Positions 1 to 8,816 of a DNA stretch of 64,000 nt are shown piece by piece (within the stretch, counting starts at the first letter, position 1; every line of letters begins with the position of its first letter). The DNA lies in assembly GCF_002812205.1 (NCBI RefSeq), contig NZ_NPEA01000001.1:248001-312000 (forward strand), written 5' to 3'. Below the pieces are notes generated by a model, which was not told where the DNA came from, did not search any database, and saw only the letters and a program-made list of their open reading frames with translations. The DNA is from Leptospira neocaledonica. Lineage in GTDB: Bacteria > Spirochaetota > Leptospiria > Leptospirales > Leptospiraceae. The position numbers and the translations under genes are program-made.

Positions 1-449
1 CCAGATTTTATAAATTTTCAGTAGGTCAAGTCTACGGAGACATCCCTACTCTTTGCAAATCTATCCAAGACGAACATCTAGTATTCGTATTAAAAAAAGG
101 GAAAGATACGGAAGATTATGATATTCTAATTAATCGTTCCGGCCCTGCAATTATGAAACCTCCTCGTATGCAACATTTTGCCAAAATGGAATCCCAGGAA
201 AAATTGGAAAGCCACGAGATCATAGGACAAACTGCCTCTTTTAGGATTTCCGACAAGATCATTAAGGATCGTATGACCCAATACTTTGAGATAGGCATTA
301 CTTCTAACTTCTTTATGAATAAGTTAGGAAAGGAAAGAATGAGATTTATATTTTCCGTCCAAAAGATTCATCCTGGACTTGCCACTCGATCTAGAGATAA
401 AAAAGGACTCTATTCATTCGGAAAAGAAAGGTCTTCTGAAGAAGATTAA
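1..449 (+). CDS. C-terminal part of an unrecognised protein (5' end outside window)
   Basis: The frame is open from base 3 and stops at 447-449, giving about 148 residues with no start in view. I do not recognise a family. The visible part is basic and mixed alpha/beta, with no membrane segment or obvious catalytic motif; it alternates hydrophobic and charged residues like a small beta-rich binding domain. The stop overlaps the stop of the convergent thrB gene: the four bases 446-449 (TTAA) serve both. An internal ATG at 153 would give 98 residues, but the open frame upstream of it encodes equally protein-like sequence, so 153 is probably not the start. Confidence 0.7.
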   Translation, partial: RFYKFSVGQVYGDIPTLCKSIQDEHLVFVLKKGKDTEDYDILINRSGPAIMKPPRMQHFAKMESQEKLESHEIIGQTASFRISDKIIKDRMTQYFEIGITSNFFMNKLGKERMRFIFSVQKIHPGLATRSRDKKGLYSFGKERSSEED

Positions 450-1420
450 GAGATCTTTTTAAAATGGATCTTTGCTCCACCCGTATCCGGAGAAAGACGC
501 AATAACTTGCAAGGGATCCCAGACTTTTCGGAAAATTGTTTTGTAAGTTCCGAGAATTTTTTCTCTAGTCTTTTGGAGTCCTTTCTTCTAGTATAAACAA
601 GAACAGCAGGCCCACTTCCGGAAAGAGAAACTCCTATCGAAAATTTTTGGATCTCTTCAACCAAGGGTAAAAGTGGAAATTCGGAATTCATTCTATAAGG
701 AGTATGGATCTTATCTTCCAATGCTCTCTTTAAAAGTCCAGGTTCTCCTGAATCTAGAAATTCCCACCAAGTAGACATTCTACTCATATTAAATATAATA
801 TCAGAGACCGGATATGTATCCGGAAGGCATTTCCTGGAATGATTGGTCGCAATCTCCAATTCAGGAATAAGAAAGAAACAATGTACATTCTTAGGGAACT
901 TTTTCTTAAAATAGTAAAGTTTATCTTCTGCAAAATAGGAGAAAACAAATCCACCTAAATAGGCAGGAGTTGTATTATCAGGATGCCCTTCTAATAAAGC
1001 GAGTTGGTATAAGAATTCGGACTCACTCGGAAGTTTTGTATCCGGAAAATATATACTTTGTGCAAACCTTGCAGCAGAAAATCCGGCGACTACAGCACTC
1101 GCGCTGGAACCTAAACCACCTTTTAATGGGAGCCCCAGTTCCATAGTTACAGAATAAGGAACCGGAGAAGCACTCGACTTCTGCGAAGATACAAATACTG
1201 AAAAATATGTTTTATAAGATTGTAAAACTAGATCCTCGTCATCCGTAAACACAGGAGCTGAAGATCCTTTGATCTTTCTTGTGAACTCGGAAGTTTTTCC
1301 GAATTCAAAACTGAATTCATTATAAATTTGAAAGGCCAATCCCAATAGATCGAAACCAGAACCTAAATTAGCGGAAGTTCCGGGGACCTTGATCTGGAAT
1401 TTGTATTTTGGAGTGCTCAT
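446..1420 (-). CDS. thrB: Homoserine kinase (GHMP kinase family)
   Basis: Cytosolic enzyme that phosphorylates L-homoserine with ATP on the way to threonine. The 324 residues fit the family (about 300-330). The N-terminal GHMP motif PGTSANLGSGFD lies at residues 13-24. The ATP-binding glycine/serine loop GLPLKGGLGSSASA is at 96-109, and the C-terminal motif SLSGSGPAVLVY is near 267. It starts with ATG at 1420 and ends on a TTAA shared with the convergent upstream gene. The gene stands apart from other threonine genes, although a metY homologue at the other end of the window uses the same homoserine branch. Confidence in the family is high. Confidence 0.93.
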   Translation of the reverse strand: MSTPKYKFQIKVPGTSANLGSGFDLLGLAFQIYNEFSFEFGKTSEFTRKIKGSSAPVFTDDEDLVLQSYKTYFSVFVSSQKSSASPVPYSVTMELGLPLKGGLGSSASAVVAGFSAARFAQSIYFPDTKLPSESEFLYQLALLEGHPDNTTPAYLGGFVFSYFAEDKLYYFKKKFPKNVHCFFLIPELEIATNHSRKCLPDTYPVSDIIFNMSRMSTWWEFLDSGEPGLLKRALEDKIHTPYRMNSEFPLLPLVEEIQKFSIGVSLSGSGPAVLVYTRRKDSKRLEKKFSELTKQFSEKSGIPCKLLRLSPDTGGAKIHFKKIS

Positions 1421-1540
1421 CTAACAGAGTATCCGGATTTTCTGCCATCTTTTGGGAAATTCTCCGATCGTCATTTGCTTTTCTAAAACAAAAAGAATTC
1501 TGATTTGCGCATAGGTTCCGGGAAGAAAGAATGTTCGCGT

Positions 1541-2998
1541 ATGCATTTTGCCTGGTCCGACGCTCTGGTTTTATTTTTCTATTTTGGGATCGTTCTCTAT
1601 TCCGGTTATAAATCCGGACGTAAAAGTTCGGAATCCAAGGAATTCTTCTTAGCGAACAGATCTCTTTCTTGGGTTCCACTTTCACTTTCCATTGTAGCGA
1701 CGGAAACCTCTGCATTGACCTTTCTTTCCGTTCCAGGAATCGCTTATTCAGGAAACTTTACATTCTTACAAGTGGTGTTCGGTTATATTTTGGGAAGAAC
1801 CGTAGTTGCTTTATTTCTTATTCCACTCACCTACCATCATAATTTTCTCTCGGTCTACGAATGGGTTGGGACCAGATTTGGAAGAAGATCCCAAAAGACA
1901 ATGTCAGGTCTATTTTCCGTGACTCGAATTTTAGGAGATGGAGTCAGACTTTATGCATCCACACTTCCGGTGGCGATGTTACTCGAGTTAGGACTTCCTA
2001 AAATTTTACCCTATTCGTTTACTCAATATTCGATTGGAGTTTGGACCTTAATTATCGTAACCCTGATTACCGTTTTATATACGATGCAAGGTGGATTCAG
2101 ATCGGTTGTTTGGGTGGATACATTACAATACTTTGTATATGTATTCGGAGGAGTATTTGCATTAGTTCTTTTATACCAATCGAGTCCAGAACCTCTAACA
2201 ATCCTTTCTTCTGCTTGGGAAGAAAACAAACTGAAAGTTCTAGAATGGGAGAATAGTTCTGCGACTTATTTTATGCCTTGGGCCGTGCTTGGCGGGGCCT
2301 TGCTCAGCTTAGGAACCCATGGTGCGGACCAAATGTTTATCCAAAGGTCACTTGCTGCAAGGAATGTAAAAGATGCACAAAAAGCAATGATCAGTTCCGG
2401 AATTGCGGTATTCTTTCAAATGATCCTATTCTTAGCGATTGGGACTTTCTTATTCTATAAGTTTAATGGGCAGACAATCGCACAAGACAAGGTATTTTCT
2501 AAATTTCTAATAGAAGAAGTTCCTGCCCCATTTTTAGGACTTTTACTTTCCGGAATATTAGCATCTACAATGTCCACATTATCCAGTTCCATAAACTCCT
2601 TATCTTTAACTGCGAAAGCGGATTTCGGTTGGAATTTAGGAGGACAGAAATTATCTTCTCTATTCTTCGGGATTCTACTTTTTTTCAGTTCCTTCTTCTT
2701 TTTCTCCCTTCCAGAAAATTATACAAAGGGGCTTTTGGAATTGGGATTAAAGATCTCATCGTTCACTGTGGGTTCTATGGTAGCGGTCTTTTTAACAGAA
2801 GTGATCCCATTCTTAAGGAAAAGAATTACCGTTTCCGATCTGGGACTCGCTCTTTCTTTAGCTGGTTCAATTTTGGTGACTGGGATTTTCGGAACTGTAA
2901 AAAACTATAATTTTACAGTTCTTGTTCCTCTCGGAATGATACTATTCTGGACTTTGGCTTTAATCGCAGGATTTATTTTTCCGAGCCGGAAACAATAG
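1541..2998 (+). CDS. Sodium:solute symporter (SSS family)
   Basis: Inner-membrane secondary transporter of the SSS (PutP/SGLT) family, coupling Na+ entry to uptake of an unknown small solute. The protein is about 485 residues and almost entirely hydrophobic helices, consistent with 13 transmembrane segments. The N-terminal region SGYKSGRKSSESKEFFLANRS followed by SIVATETSALTFLSVPG is typical of the family. The frame is open from a TTG at 1505, but I prefer ATG 1541 because it begins right at the first membrane helix and has the purine-rich AAGAAAGA upstream. The last 26 bp overlap the 3' end of the convergent esterase gene. The substrate cannot be read from sequence. Confidence 0.88.
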   Translation: MHFAWSDALVLFFYFGIVLYSGYKSGRKSSESKEFFLANRSLSWVPLSLSIVATETSALTFLSVPGIAYSGNFTFLQVVFGYILGRTVVALFLIPLTYHHNFLSVYEWVGTRFGRRSQKTMSGLFSVTRILGDGVRLYASTLPVAMLLELGLPKILPYSFTQYSIGVWTLIIVTLITVLYTMQGGFRSVVWVDTLQYFVYVFGGVFALVLLYQSSPEPLTILSSAWEENKLKVLEWENSSATYFMPWAVLGGALLSLGTHGADQMFIQRSLAARNVKDAQKAMISSGIAVFFQMILFLAIGTFLFYKFNGQTIAQDKVFSKFLIEEVPAPFLGLLLSGILASTMSTLSSSINSLSLTAKADFGWNLGGQKLSSLFFGILLFFSSFFFFSLPENYTKGLLELGLKISSFTVGSMVAVFLTEVIPFLRKRITVSDLGLALSLAGSILVTGIFGTVKNYNFTVLVPLGMILFWTLALIAGFIFPSRKQ

Positions 2999-3788
2999 AA
3001 TCCATAAAAGAAGTCAGGATTTTACGAAATTCTTCCGCCTTAGTGAAATGGATATAATGATCTCCGCCAGGAATGGTCTCAAATTTGGCGTTCGGGAAAT
3101 ATTCTAAACTTACGATCTTATCGCTTGTATAAAAATATTCAGAGTCCCCTCCTATAATAAACAGTACCTTTCCAGAATATTGTTTGTCGGTGCCGGAAAA
3201 TTCGGATTGGAACATATTTTTAGAACGGGAGATCGCATCCACATTCAGTTTCCAGCGATATTCTCCGGATTCCGTTCTATCCAAATTCATGAGTAAAAAA
3301 TTCCGGATAAACGGATTTGGAACAAACTGAGATGTCGCAGAATCTATCTCTTGCCTATTCTTAAATTTAGAAAGATCCGTTCTTAAAACTGCAAGTTCCC
3401 CTTCGTATTTGAATTCATAGTCTCTGGGGGCGATATCCTGAATGATCAAATCTCCTACCTTCTCAGGATATCTAAGAGCAAATGTCATTGCAACGAGTCC
3501 ACCCATGGAATGACCGAGTAGGATTACTTTAGTCAGTCCATGATCTTCCAAAAATTCTTTAATATCTTCTGCCATTGCACTCAGAGAATGTTCCGAAGAA
3601 TGTGGAGAATCTCCATGGTTCCTAAGATCCAGGCTATATACTTTGGAATAATGGCTTAAAAAATCGGAAACACTTACCCAGTTTTTAGAAGAACCAAATA
3701 GTCCGTGTAATATTAAGATAGGCGTAGATAAAGTAGCAGTTTCTTTAGCGGGATATTCTTTAAAGAAAAGTTTCACTTCTTTAAACAT
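2973..3788 (-). CDS. Alpha/beta-hydrolase, YbfF-like esterase
   Basis: Predicted soluble serine hydrolase of 271 residues. The oxyanion-hole motif HGLFGS is at 28-33, the nucleophile elbow GHSMGG puts the catalytic Ser at 94, and a late GGDHYIHF near 246 supplies the catalytic His. The acid would be an Asp in between. The DLRNHGDSPHS segment near 54 is typical of the YbfF/abhydrolase-11 group of acyl-ester hydrolases. It lies downstream of, and overlaps by 16 bp, the SH3-domain protein gene on the same strand, so the two are probably cotranscribed. It also overlaps the convergent symporter gene by 26 bp. The substrate is unknown. Confidence 0.88.
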   Translation of the reverse strand: MFKEVKLFFKEYPAKETATLSTPILILHGLFGSSKNWVSVSDFLSHYSKVYSLDLRNHGDSPHSSEHSLSAMAEDIKEFLEDHGLTKVILLGHSMGGLVAMTFALRYPEKVGDLIIQDIAPRDYEFKYEGELAVLRTDLSKFKNRQEIDSATSQFVPNPFIRNFLLMNLDRTESGEYRWKLNVDAISRSKNMFQSEFSGTDKQYSGKVLFIIGGDSEYFYTSDKIVSLEYFPNAKFETIPGGDHYIHFTKAEEFRKILTSFMDSIVSGSEK

Positions 3789-4762
3789 TCCTCTTCGATC
3801 ACTCTGAGTTTTGAATAGAACTTCTTTCCGTATCTTGCAGGTAATTCTTGCACTTTATTCCTGAAATTTTTGAGCCCTGATTCCTTGGGAAGTTTCGAAT
3901 CACATACCAAGGTTTCTCTATCCTTGGAAAAATGAAGAAGTCGTTTTTCTAAATGAGTGGAGAAGATCGGCGCATAATTTCCATTCGGTTGCAATAGTAG
4001 ATATTTTAATCTGCGGTTTTCTTCGTCCTGCAAAACACAAATTGGATCTCTTCCGCATCTGATCTCGGGTGTGTATTTTACAGCTAAGTATGCTGCAAAA
4101 TCTCCGGGTTTGGAGTTTGGATAAGCTTCTGCAACTTTCCAAAAAGTTTCCGGCCTGACTTTTAGTTTTGAACCTTCCGGCGCGTTAGAAAGAGTGTCCG
4201 TCCAAATTCCTGTTTTGGAATATACTCCAAGTTCTGTAGGATTGTTCTTCAGAAGATCTTCTAACTTTTGTTTGGATTTAAATCTGTATTCCGGGGATTG
4301 TAAAACTTCTGCGTATCTTTGAAGGACCACCAACCTACGGATCTTTAGGAACAAATACTCGTTTCCTTGGAAAATAGGACCTTCTTCTATTTTTGTTAGA
4401 TAAGTAAAAACGGATTCTAACTCGTTCGGCCCTGAATCTTGGTAGAGAAGTTTTTCGATGGCCTTAGTAATGACAGGATAACTTCCCTTGCTTCCCATTC
4501 TAAATAAAGAACGGGAATCCACCCAACCTGTGAGTCCATCCTTGTCTGTAAGTAATTGAAATTTGGAATCTGCTTCTTTCTGGTTTTCAGAAGAAAGTAT
4601 CTCGCCAAAGGAAAGTTTGCGCAGGACTTCCGATTTTTTTTCCGGGAACAGATAAAGTTCCGTTCCCGGATCTAAAACGATGTACTGTTTTCTGCCTTGA
4701 GCAGAAAGGGAGAATGTACAGCTCGCGATCAGTATGAGATATACTAACCGTCGCAAATACAT
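3773..4762 (-). CDS. Exported SH3b-domain protein
   Basis: 329 residues with an N-terminal hydrophobic stretch (about residues 5-21). A Cys at 15 after LIAS could be a lipobox, but cleavage after SLSAQG by signal peptidase I is equally likely. Residues about 28-90 look like a bacterial SH3 domain (LDPGTELYLFPEKKSEVLRKL, then GLTGWVDSRSLF). The remaining 230 residues are helical and charged with no motif I know; the C-terminal quarter is Cys-containing and basic. Bacterial SH3 domains commonly bind cell-wall peptides, so an envelope role is plausible. It is cotranscribed with the esterase by a 16-bp overlap. Confidence 0.8.
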   Translation of the reverse strand: MYLRRLVYLILIASCTFSLSAQGRKQYIVLDPGTELYLFPEKKSEVLRKLSFGEILSSENQKEADSKFQLLTDKDGLTGWVDSRSLFRMGSKGSYPVITKAIEKLLYQDSGPNELESVFTYLTKIEEGPIFQGNEYLFLKIRRLVVLQRYAEVLQSPEYRFKSKQKLEDLLKNNPTELGVYSKTGIWTDTLSNAPEGSKLKVRPETFWKVAEAYPNSKPGDFAAYLAVKYTPEIRCGRDPICVLQDEENRRLKYLLLQPNGNYAPIFSTHLEKRLLHFSKDRETLVCDSKLPKESGLKNFRNKVQELPARYGKKFYSKLRVIEEECLKK

Positions 4763-4766
4763 TCTT

Positions 4767-5984
4767 TTAACGGGAAAAGTCCCTTACCATTTCGGAGATT
4801 CTTGCGACACCTTTTTTGATATCTTCTTCTCCCATCGCGTAAGATAGACGAAGCGCATTATCATCCCCAAATGCAATCCCTGGAACTGCAGCTACTTTGT
4901 ATTTATCCAAAAGTTGGGCGCAGAATAATTTGCTCTTACTTGTTTCGGAACTTGCAGCTTGTAGTTTTCTGAAACCGTCAGTTTCATAAGCTCCTGTCAA
5001 GTAAGGGAATACATAGAATGCACCTTGAGGAACATTCACTTCTACCCCCGGGATCTCATTTAAAAGTCCTACGATCAGGTCTCTTCTCTTTTGGAATGCT
5101 TTGGCCATCTCGCCTACACAAGCCTGGTCTCCAGTCAGCGCAGCTTCTGCGGCAGCTTGGGAGATAGAAGAAGGATTGGATGTGGACTGACTTTGAATGG
5201 TATCCATGTTCTGGATAATATGCAAAGGTCCGGCGCCATAACCGATCCTCCAACCTGTCATGGAGTATGCCTTGGACACTCCATTTGCAACGAACGTAAG
5301 TTCTTTTAATTCGGGAGAAAGCATTGCCAGATTCGAAAATTGGAATCCGTCAAAAACGATACTCTCATAGATATCGTCGCTTAAAACCATGACCTTATGT
5401 TTTAAGATCACTTCTCCTATCGCTTCTAATTCCTTTCTGGAATAAGCAGAACCGGTTGGATTGGATGGAGAATTTAGAACCACTACCTTGGTTTTAGGTG
5501 TGATCGCTTTCTCTAATTGTGCAGGAGAAATTCTGAAATTGTCTGCTTTGGTCGTCGGAACAATGACTGCCTTACCTTCTGCCAGACGTACTATATCCGC
5601 GTAGCTTACCCAATAAGGAGCCGGGATCACAACCTCGTCTCCAGGATTTAAGGTAGCTAAGAAGAAATTATAGATAACCTGCTTACCGCCTGTTCCTACA
5701 ATGATCTGATTTCTGGAATATTCTAGTCCATTATCTCTTTTAAATTTAGTGATGATTGCGTCTCGGAGTTCCACCGTACCAGAAACGGCAGTATAACGTG
5801 TCTGGCCCTTATCGATCGCTTTTTTAGCAGCCTCTTTAATATGAGCCGGTGTCTCGAAGTCAGGTTCTCCTGCTCCGAAACTAACGATATCTTCGCCTTT
5901 CTTTTTTAGTTCTGCCGCCTTAGCGCTGATTGCTAGGGTGGGTGAAGGCTCGATTACATCTAGCCTTCTTGCGTTCCATTCCAT
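4767..5984 (-). CDS. aspC: Aspartate aminotransferase (class I, PLP)
   Basis: PLP-dependent aminotransferase of 405 residues in the fold-type I subgroup Ib. It probably interconverts aspartate and 2-oxoglutarate with oxaloacetate and glutamate. The cofactor-contact motif NSPSNPTG is at 171-178, and the Schiff-base lysine is K238 in GVSKAYSMTGWRIGYG. The YTAVSGTVELRDAI block near 64 is characteristic of thermophile/Ib-type AspAT, some of which also accept prephenate. ATG 5984 is preceded by AGAGAGG about seven bases upstream. The XPB helicase gene ends 18 bp upstream on the same strand, and the SH3 protein gene begins 4 bp downstream, so all may share a transcript. Confidence 0.93.
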   Translation of the reverse strand: MEWNARRLDVIEPSPTLAISAKAAELKKKGEDIVSFGAGEPDFETPAHIKEAAKKAIDKGQTRYTAVSGTVELRDAIITKFKRDNGLEYSRNQIIVGTGGKQVIYNFFLATLNPGDEVVIPAPYWVSYADIVRLAEGKAVIVPTTKADNFRISPAQLEKAITPKTKVVVLNSPSNPTGSAYSRKELEAIGEVILKHKVMVLSDDIYESIVFDGFQFSNLAMLSPELKELTFVANGVSKAYSMTGWRIGYGAGPLHIIQNMDTIQSQSTSNPSSISQAAAEAALTGDQACVGEMAKAFQKRRDLIVGLLNEIPGVEVNVPQGAFYVFPYLTGAYETDGFRKLQAASSETSKSKLFCAQLLDKYKVAAVPGIAFGDDNALRLSYAMGEEDIKKGVARISEMVRDFSR

Positions 5985-6002
5985 TTGGACCTCTCTTTTT
6001 AT

Positions 6003-7697
6003 TTAAGCTCCGACTTTTTCTTCGAGGGATTCTCTGAATTGGTCTAGAGTATATATTTCGTATTCGTAACCTTGTTCCGTAAGGAAAAGTTGTCTGTTCT
6101 GACCGAATCTTTCTTCGTTCGTATCTCTCGAAATCAAAGAATAGAAAACTGCAGTATTATCCTCGCCTTTCGGTCTTAAGATCCTGCCCAAACGTTGTGC
6201 CTCTTCCTGACGAGAACCGAAGGTTCCGGAAACCTGGATTGCGATATTTGCATCCGGTAAGTCGATGGAGAAGTTTGCAACTTTACTCACAACCAGAGAC
6301 TTGATCCTACCCGATCTGAACGCATCGTACAATTCCTGTCTTTCTCCCAAAGGAGTTTTTCCTGTAATAAGTGGAATTTTGAACGTTTTAGAGATCTCTT
6401 CCAACTGATTGATGTACTGTCCGATCACAAGTAAATGCGACTCTGAGTGCTTCTTCATGATCATTCCGATTGCTTTTAACTTCTCCGGATTTTCGGAGGC
6501 TAAACGGAACTTCTCCCTATCATCTGCGATAGAATATCTCATACGAAGATCGTCTTCCATAGAAACACGGATCTCTTTACATTTTGCTTCCGCAATCCAG
6601 GATTTACTTTCCAGTTCCTTCCAAGGCACATCGTACTTTTTAGGTCCGATCAAACTGAATACATCCTCTTCCAACCCGTCTTCTCGAACTAGGGTTGCTG
6701 TGAGTCCCAATCTTCTTTTTGCCTGTAATTCGGAAGTCATTCTGAATACAGGAGCAGGAAGTAAGTGAACCTCGTCATAAACGATCAGTCCCCAGTTATT
6801 TGCGCTGAATAGATGGAAGTGGGTGAAGTCCCCGCCTTTTTTCTTTCTATGAGTAAGAATATTATAGGTAGCGATTGTGATCGGTTTGATCTCTTTCACT
6901 TCTCCGGAGTATTCCCCGATATCAGATTCTGGAATATCAGTTTTGTCTAAAATTTCGTTTTTCCACTGACGGATAGAAAGTGTGTTTGTGACCAGGATGA
7001 GAGTTTCGGCTCCCACGATCTGCATCACACCAATACCTACGATCGTTTTACCGGCACCGCAGGGAAGAACCACTACTCCGGATCCACCTTCGTTTCCACC
7101 ACCAGCATGGAATACTTCCACGGAGGCTCTTTGGTAGTCTCTCATTCCGAACTTTCTACCGGACTTGGTAGTTGGTCTTAGGTTGAATCCGTATTTGTTT
7201 CCTTCGTCGTAACCAGCAAGGTCCTCTACAGGGAAACCGATCTTGATCAGAGCCTGTTTGATATGGCCTCTGAATTCTTTTTTGATATAGATCTTATCGT
7301 TCTCAGTCTTTTCTATATAAGGCTGGACCGCTCTATGATTGGAGATCTCTTGCAAAAATCCTTTTTCATTGGAGATGATACAAAGATCTCCATTCTCTTC
7401 CTTAACTAGTTTTACTTTTCCGTATCTTCCGATCTGTTCTTTGATCTCATTGACTACGTTTTTCGGAACGGAGTATCTAGAATATTTTTCCAAACATTCT
7501 ACGATCTCGTCTGCACTCATCTTGATAGATGCGGCGTTCCACAAGGAAAGAGGAGAAATTCTATAAGTGTGTAGATATTCGGGACTTTTTTCCAATTCCG
7601 CGAATTTGGATACGACTAACTGACAGGCTTCGAATTCAGGATTGTCCACCTCTAAAAGCATAGTCTTATCACTTTGAACGATTAACGGTTTACTCAC
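6003..7697 (-). CDS. XPB/Rad25-type DNA helicase (SF2)
   Basis: A 564-residue ATP-dependent DNA translocase of the XPB family, thought in bacteria to take part in DNA damage processing. Walker A is LPCGAGKT (211-218), followed by motif Ia. Walker B is of the DEVH type (308-311). Motif III is TATLVRED; its LVRED (336-340) carries the RED motif that distinguishes XPB from other SF2 helicases. The C-terminal half has helicase motifs V and VI (QRLGRILRPKG). The N-terminal 170 residues match the helicase_C_3/DRD-like region of archaeal-bacterial XPB. The start is GTG at 7697. No Bax1-like nuclease partner is adjacent; aspC follows 18 bp downstream. Confidence 0.93.
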   Translation of the reverse strand: MSKPLIVQSDKTMLLEVDNPEFEACQLVVSKFAELEKSPEYLHTYRISPLSLWNAASIKMSADEIVECLEKYSRYSVPKNVVNEIKEQIGRYGKVKLVKEENGDLCIISNEKGFLQEISNHRAVQPYIEKTENDKIYIKKEFRGHIKQALIKIGFPVEDLAGYDEGNKYGFNLRPTTKSGRKFGMRDYQRASVEVFHAGGGNEGGSGVVVLPCGAGKTIVGIGVMQIVGAETLILVTNTLSIRQWKNEILDKTDIPESDIGEYSGEVKEIKPITIATYNILTHRKKKGGDFTHFHLFSANNWGLIVYDEVHLLPAPVFRMTSELQAKRRLGLTATLVREDGLEEDVFSLIGPKKYDVPWKELESKSWIAEAKCKEIRVSMEDDLRMRYSIADDREKFRLASENPEKLKAIGMIMKKHSESHLLVIGQYINQLEEISKTFKIPLITGKTPLGERQELYDAFRSGRIKSLVVSKVANFSIDLPDANIAIQVSGTFGSRQEEAQRLGRILRPKGEDNTAVFYSLISRDTNEERFGQNRQLFLTEQGYEYEIYTLDQFRESLEEKVGA

Positions 7698-7773
7698 GGC
7701 GTGGAATCTCCCCTAAAACTTAGACTGAAAATGACCCCCTCCTTGTCAAGAAGAAAGCGATTATAAGGCCGAA

Positions 7774-8679
7774 TCATAACGATCTCACCAAAATCCTGAA
7801 TTCTCCGAAGGCTTCGGAGTGTCCTTTTAGCTCTTTTAGATCCTGTCCGGACAAGAGTGCATTGCCGGGAGAGCTGCAAGGTTCGACTGCGATCGCAGAA
7901 CGATCCGGTTTTGTATAAATCTGATAATAATTTAATGGAATTTGTCCTTCTTCCGGCGGAGGACTTAAGACCGTGATGGAGTATCTTTTGGTTCCATTTT
8001 CCAAAACTACTCTAGGTTCTTTTCCGTAGAATAAATGATCTAGGTTCGGGATCTTTTCCCCTTCTAAAATGGAAGAGATTGGATTGGAAAGAAATGGTTG
8101 GATCGGAACTAAGTTCTCTCCTAATTCCAAATTTTTGTCCAACTTAAGTTGTAGTTTCCATTCTTCATTATTTTTTCCTAAATTTATATAAGGATGATAT
8201 CCGTAGGCGAATCGGATAGAATCAGACCTTAAATTATTAAATCTAGTCTTCACACTTAGAAGAGTCCCGGAAGAAGTCTCTTCGATTGAATATTCTTCTC
8301 GAATGGCGACACCTGAAAGCGGAGAATCCTTCCATTCTTCCGGAAAAATTACTCTGAACTCCGCACCCTTTTGGTTATTCTTGAGTTTCAAAAGTTTTCT
8401 CTCTAGAGAATGTACCAACCCATGAACCGGAAATCCGTTGGAATCTCGGACCAGTTCCTTAGCATTCCACTCTTTAGCATTCAGTATAAATTCCTGGGAA
8501 GCATGTCGATTCACCCAAGGGAACATGAGAAAATTACCGGATTCGAATATACTTAGATTTTTATCATAAGGTAGAATAATCGGAATAATTTCCTTGGTAA
8601 TTGGATGGGTCCAGTCCCAAGAAAACCATTGGATACCGTCGGTCAAAAAACTAGAATTCTCTGTCCGAAATTCATACAT
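7774..8679 (-). CDS. Aldose-1-epimerase-like (GalM superfamily) protein
   Basis: About 301 residues from ATG 8679. The frame continues upstream to an ATG at 8805, but the added 42 residues are basic and look unlike the family, which normally begins close to the MYEF segment; neither start has a convincing ribosome site. The fold family is suggested by the FPWVNRHA block, by GYHPYINLG in the centre, by the long beta-sandwich pattern, and by a C-terminal IAVEPCSSPGNAL that matches the EPWTG-like end of galactose mutarotases. It likely acts on a sugar or sugar phosphate; whether the catalytic His/Glu pair is complete was not verified. It diverges from sppA. Confidence 0.75.
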   Translation of the reverse strand: MYEFRTENSSFLTDGIQWFSWDWTHPITKEIIPIILPYDKNLSIFESGNFLMFPWVNRHASQEFILNAKEWNAKELVRDSNGFPVHGLVHSLERKLLKLKNNQKGAEFRVIFPEEWKDSPLSGVAIREEYSIEETSSGTLLSVKTRFNNLRSDSIRFAYGYHPYINLGKNNEEWKLQLKLDKNLELGENLVPIQPFLSNPISSILEGEKIPNLDHLFYGKEPRVVLENGTKRYSITVLSPPPEEGQIPLNYYQIYTKPDRSAIAVEPCSSPGNALLSGQDLKELKGHSEAFGEFRILVRSL

Positions 8680-8816
8680 TGCGGGAAGGAGGTTGGGAAA
8701 ACTAGCTGAGAGGGAAAGTAAAAAACGAATCTGAGACTTTTTTTTGGACACCAAACAGAAAGGAAAGGAATTGAAGCGATACCGAGGCCTCCCAAAATGG
8801 GACATGAGGCTTGCTG

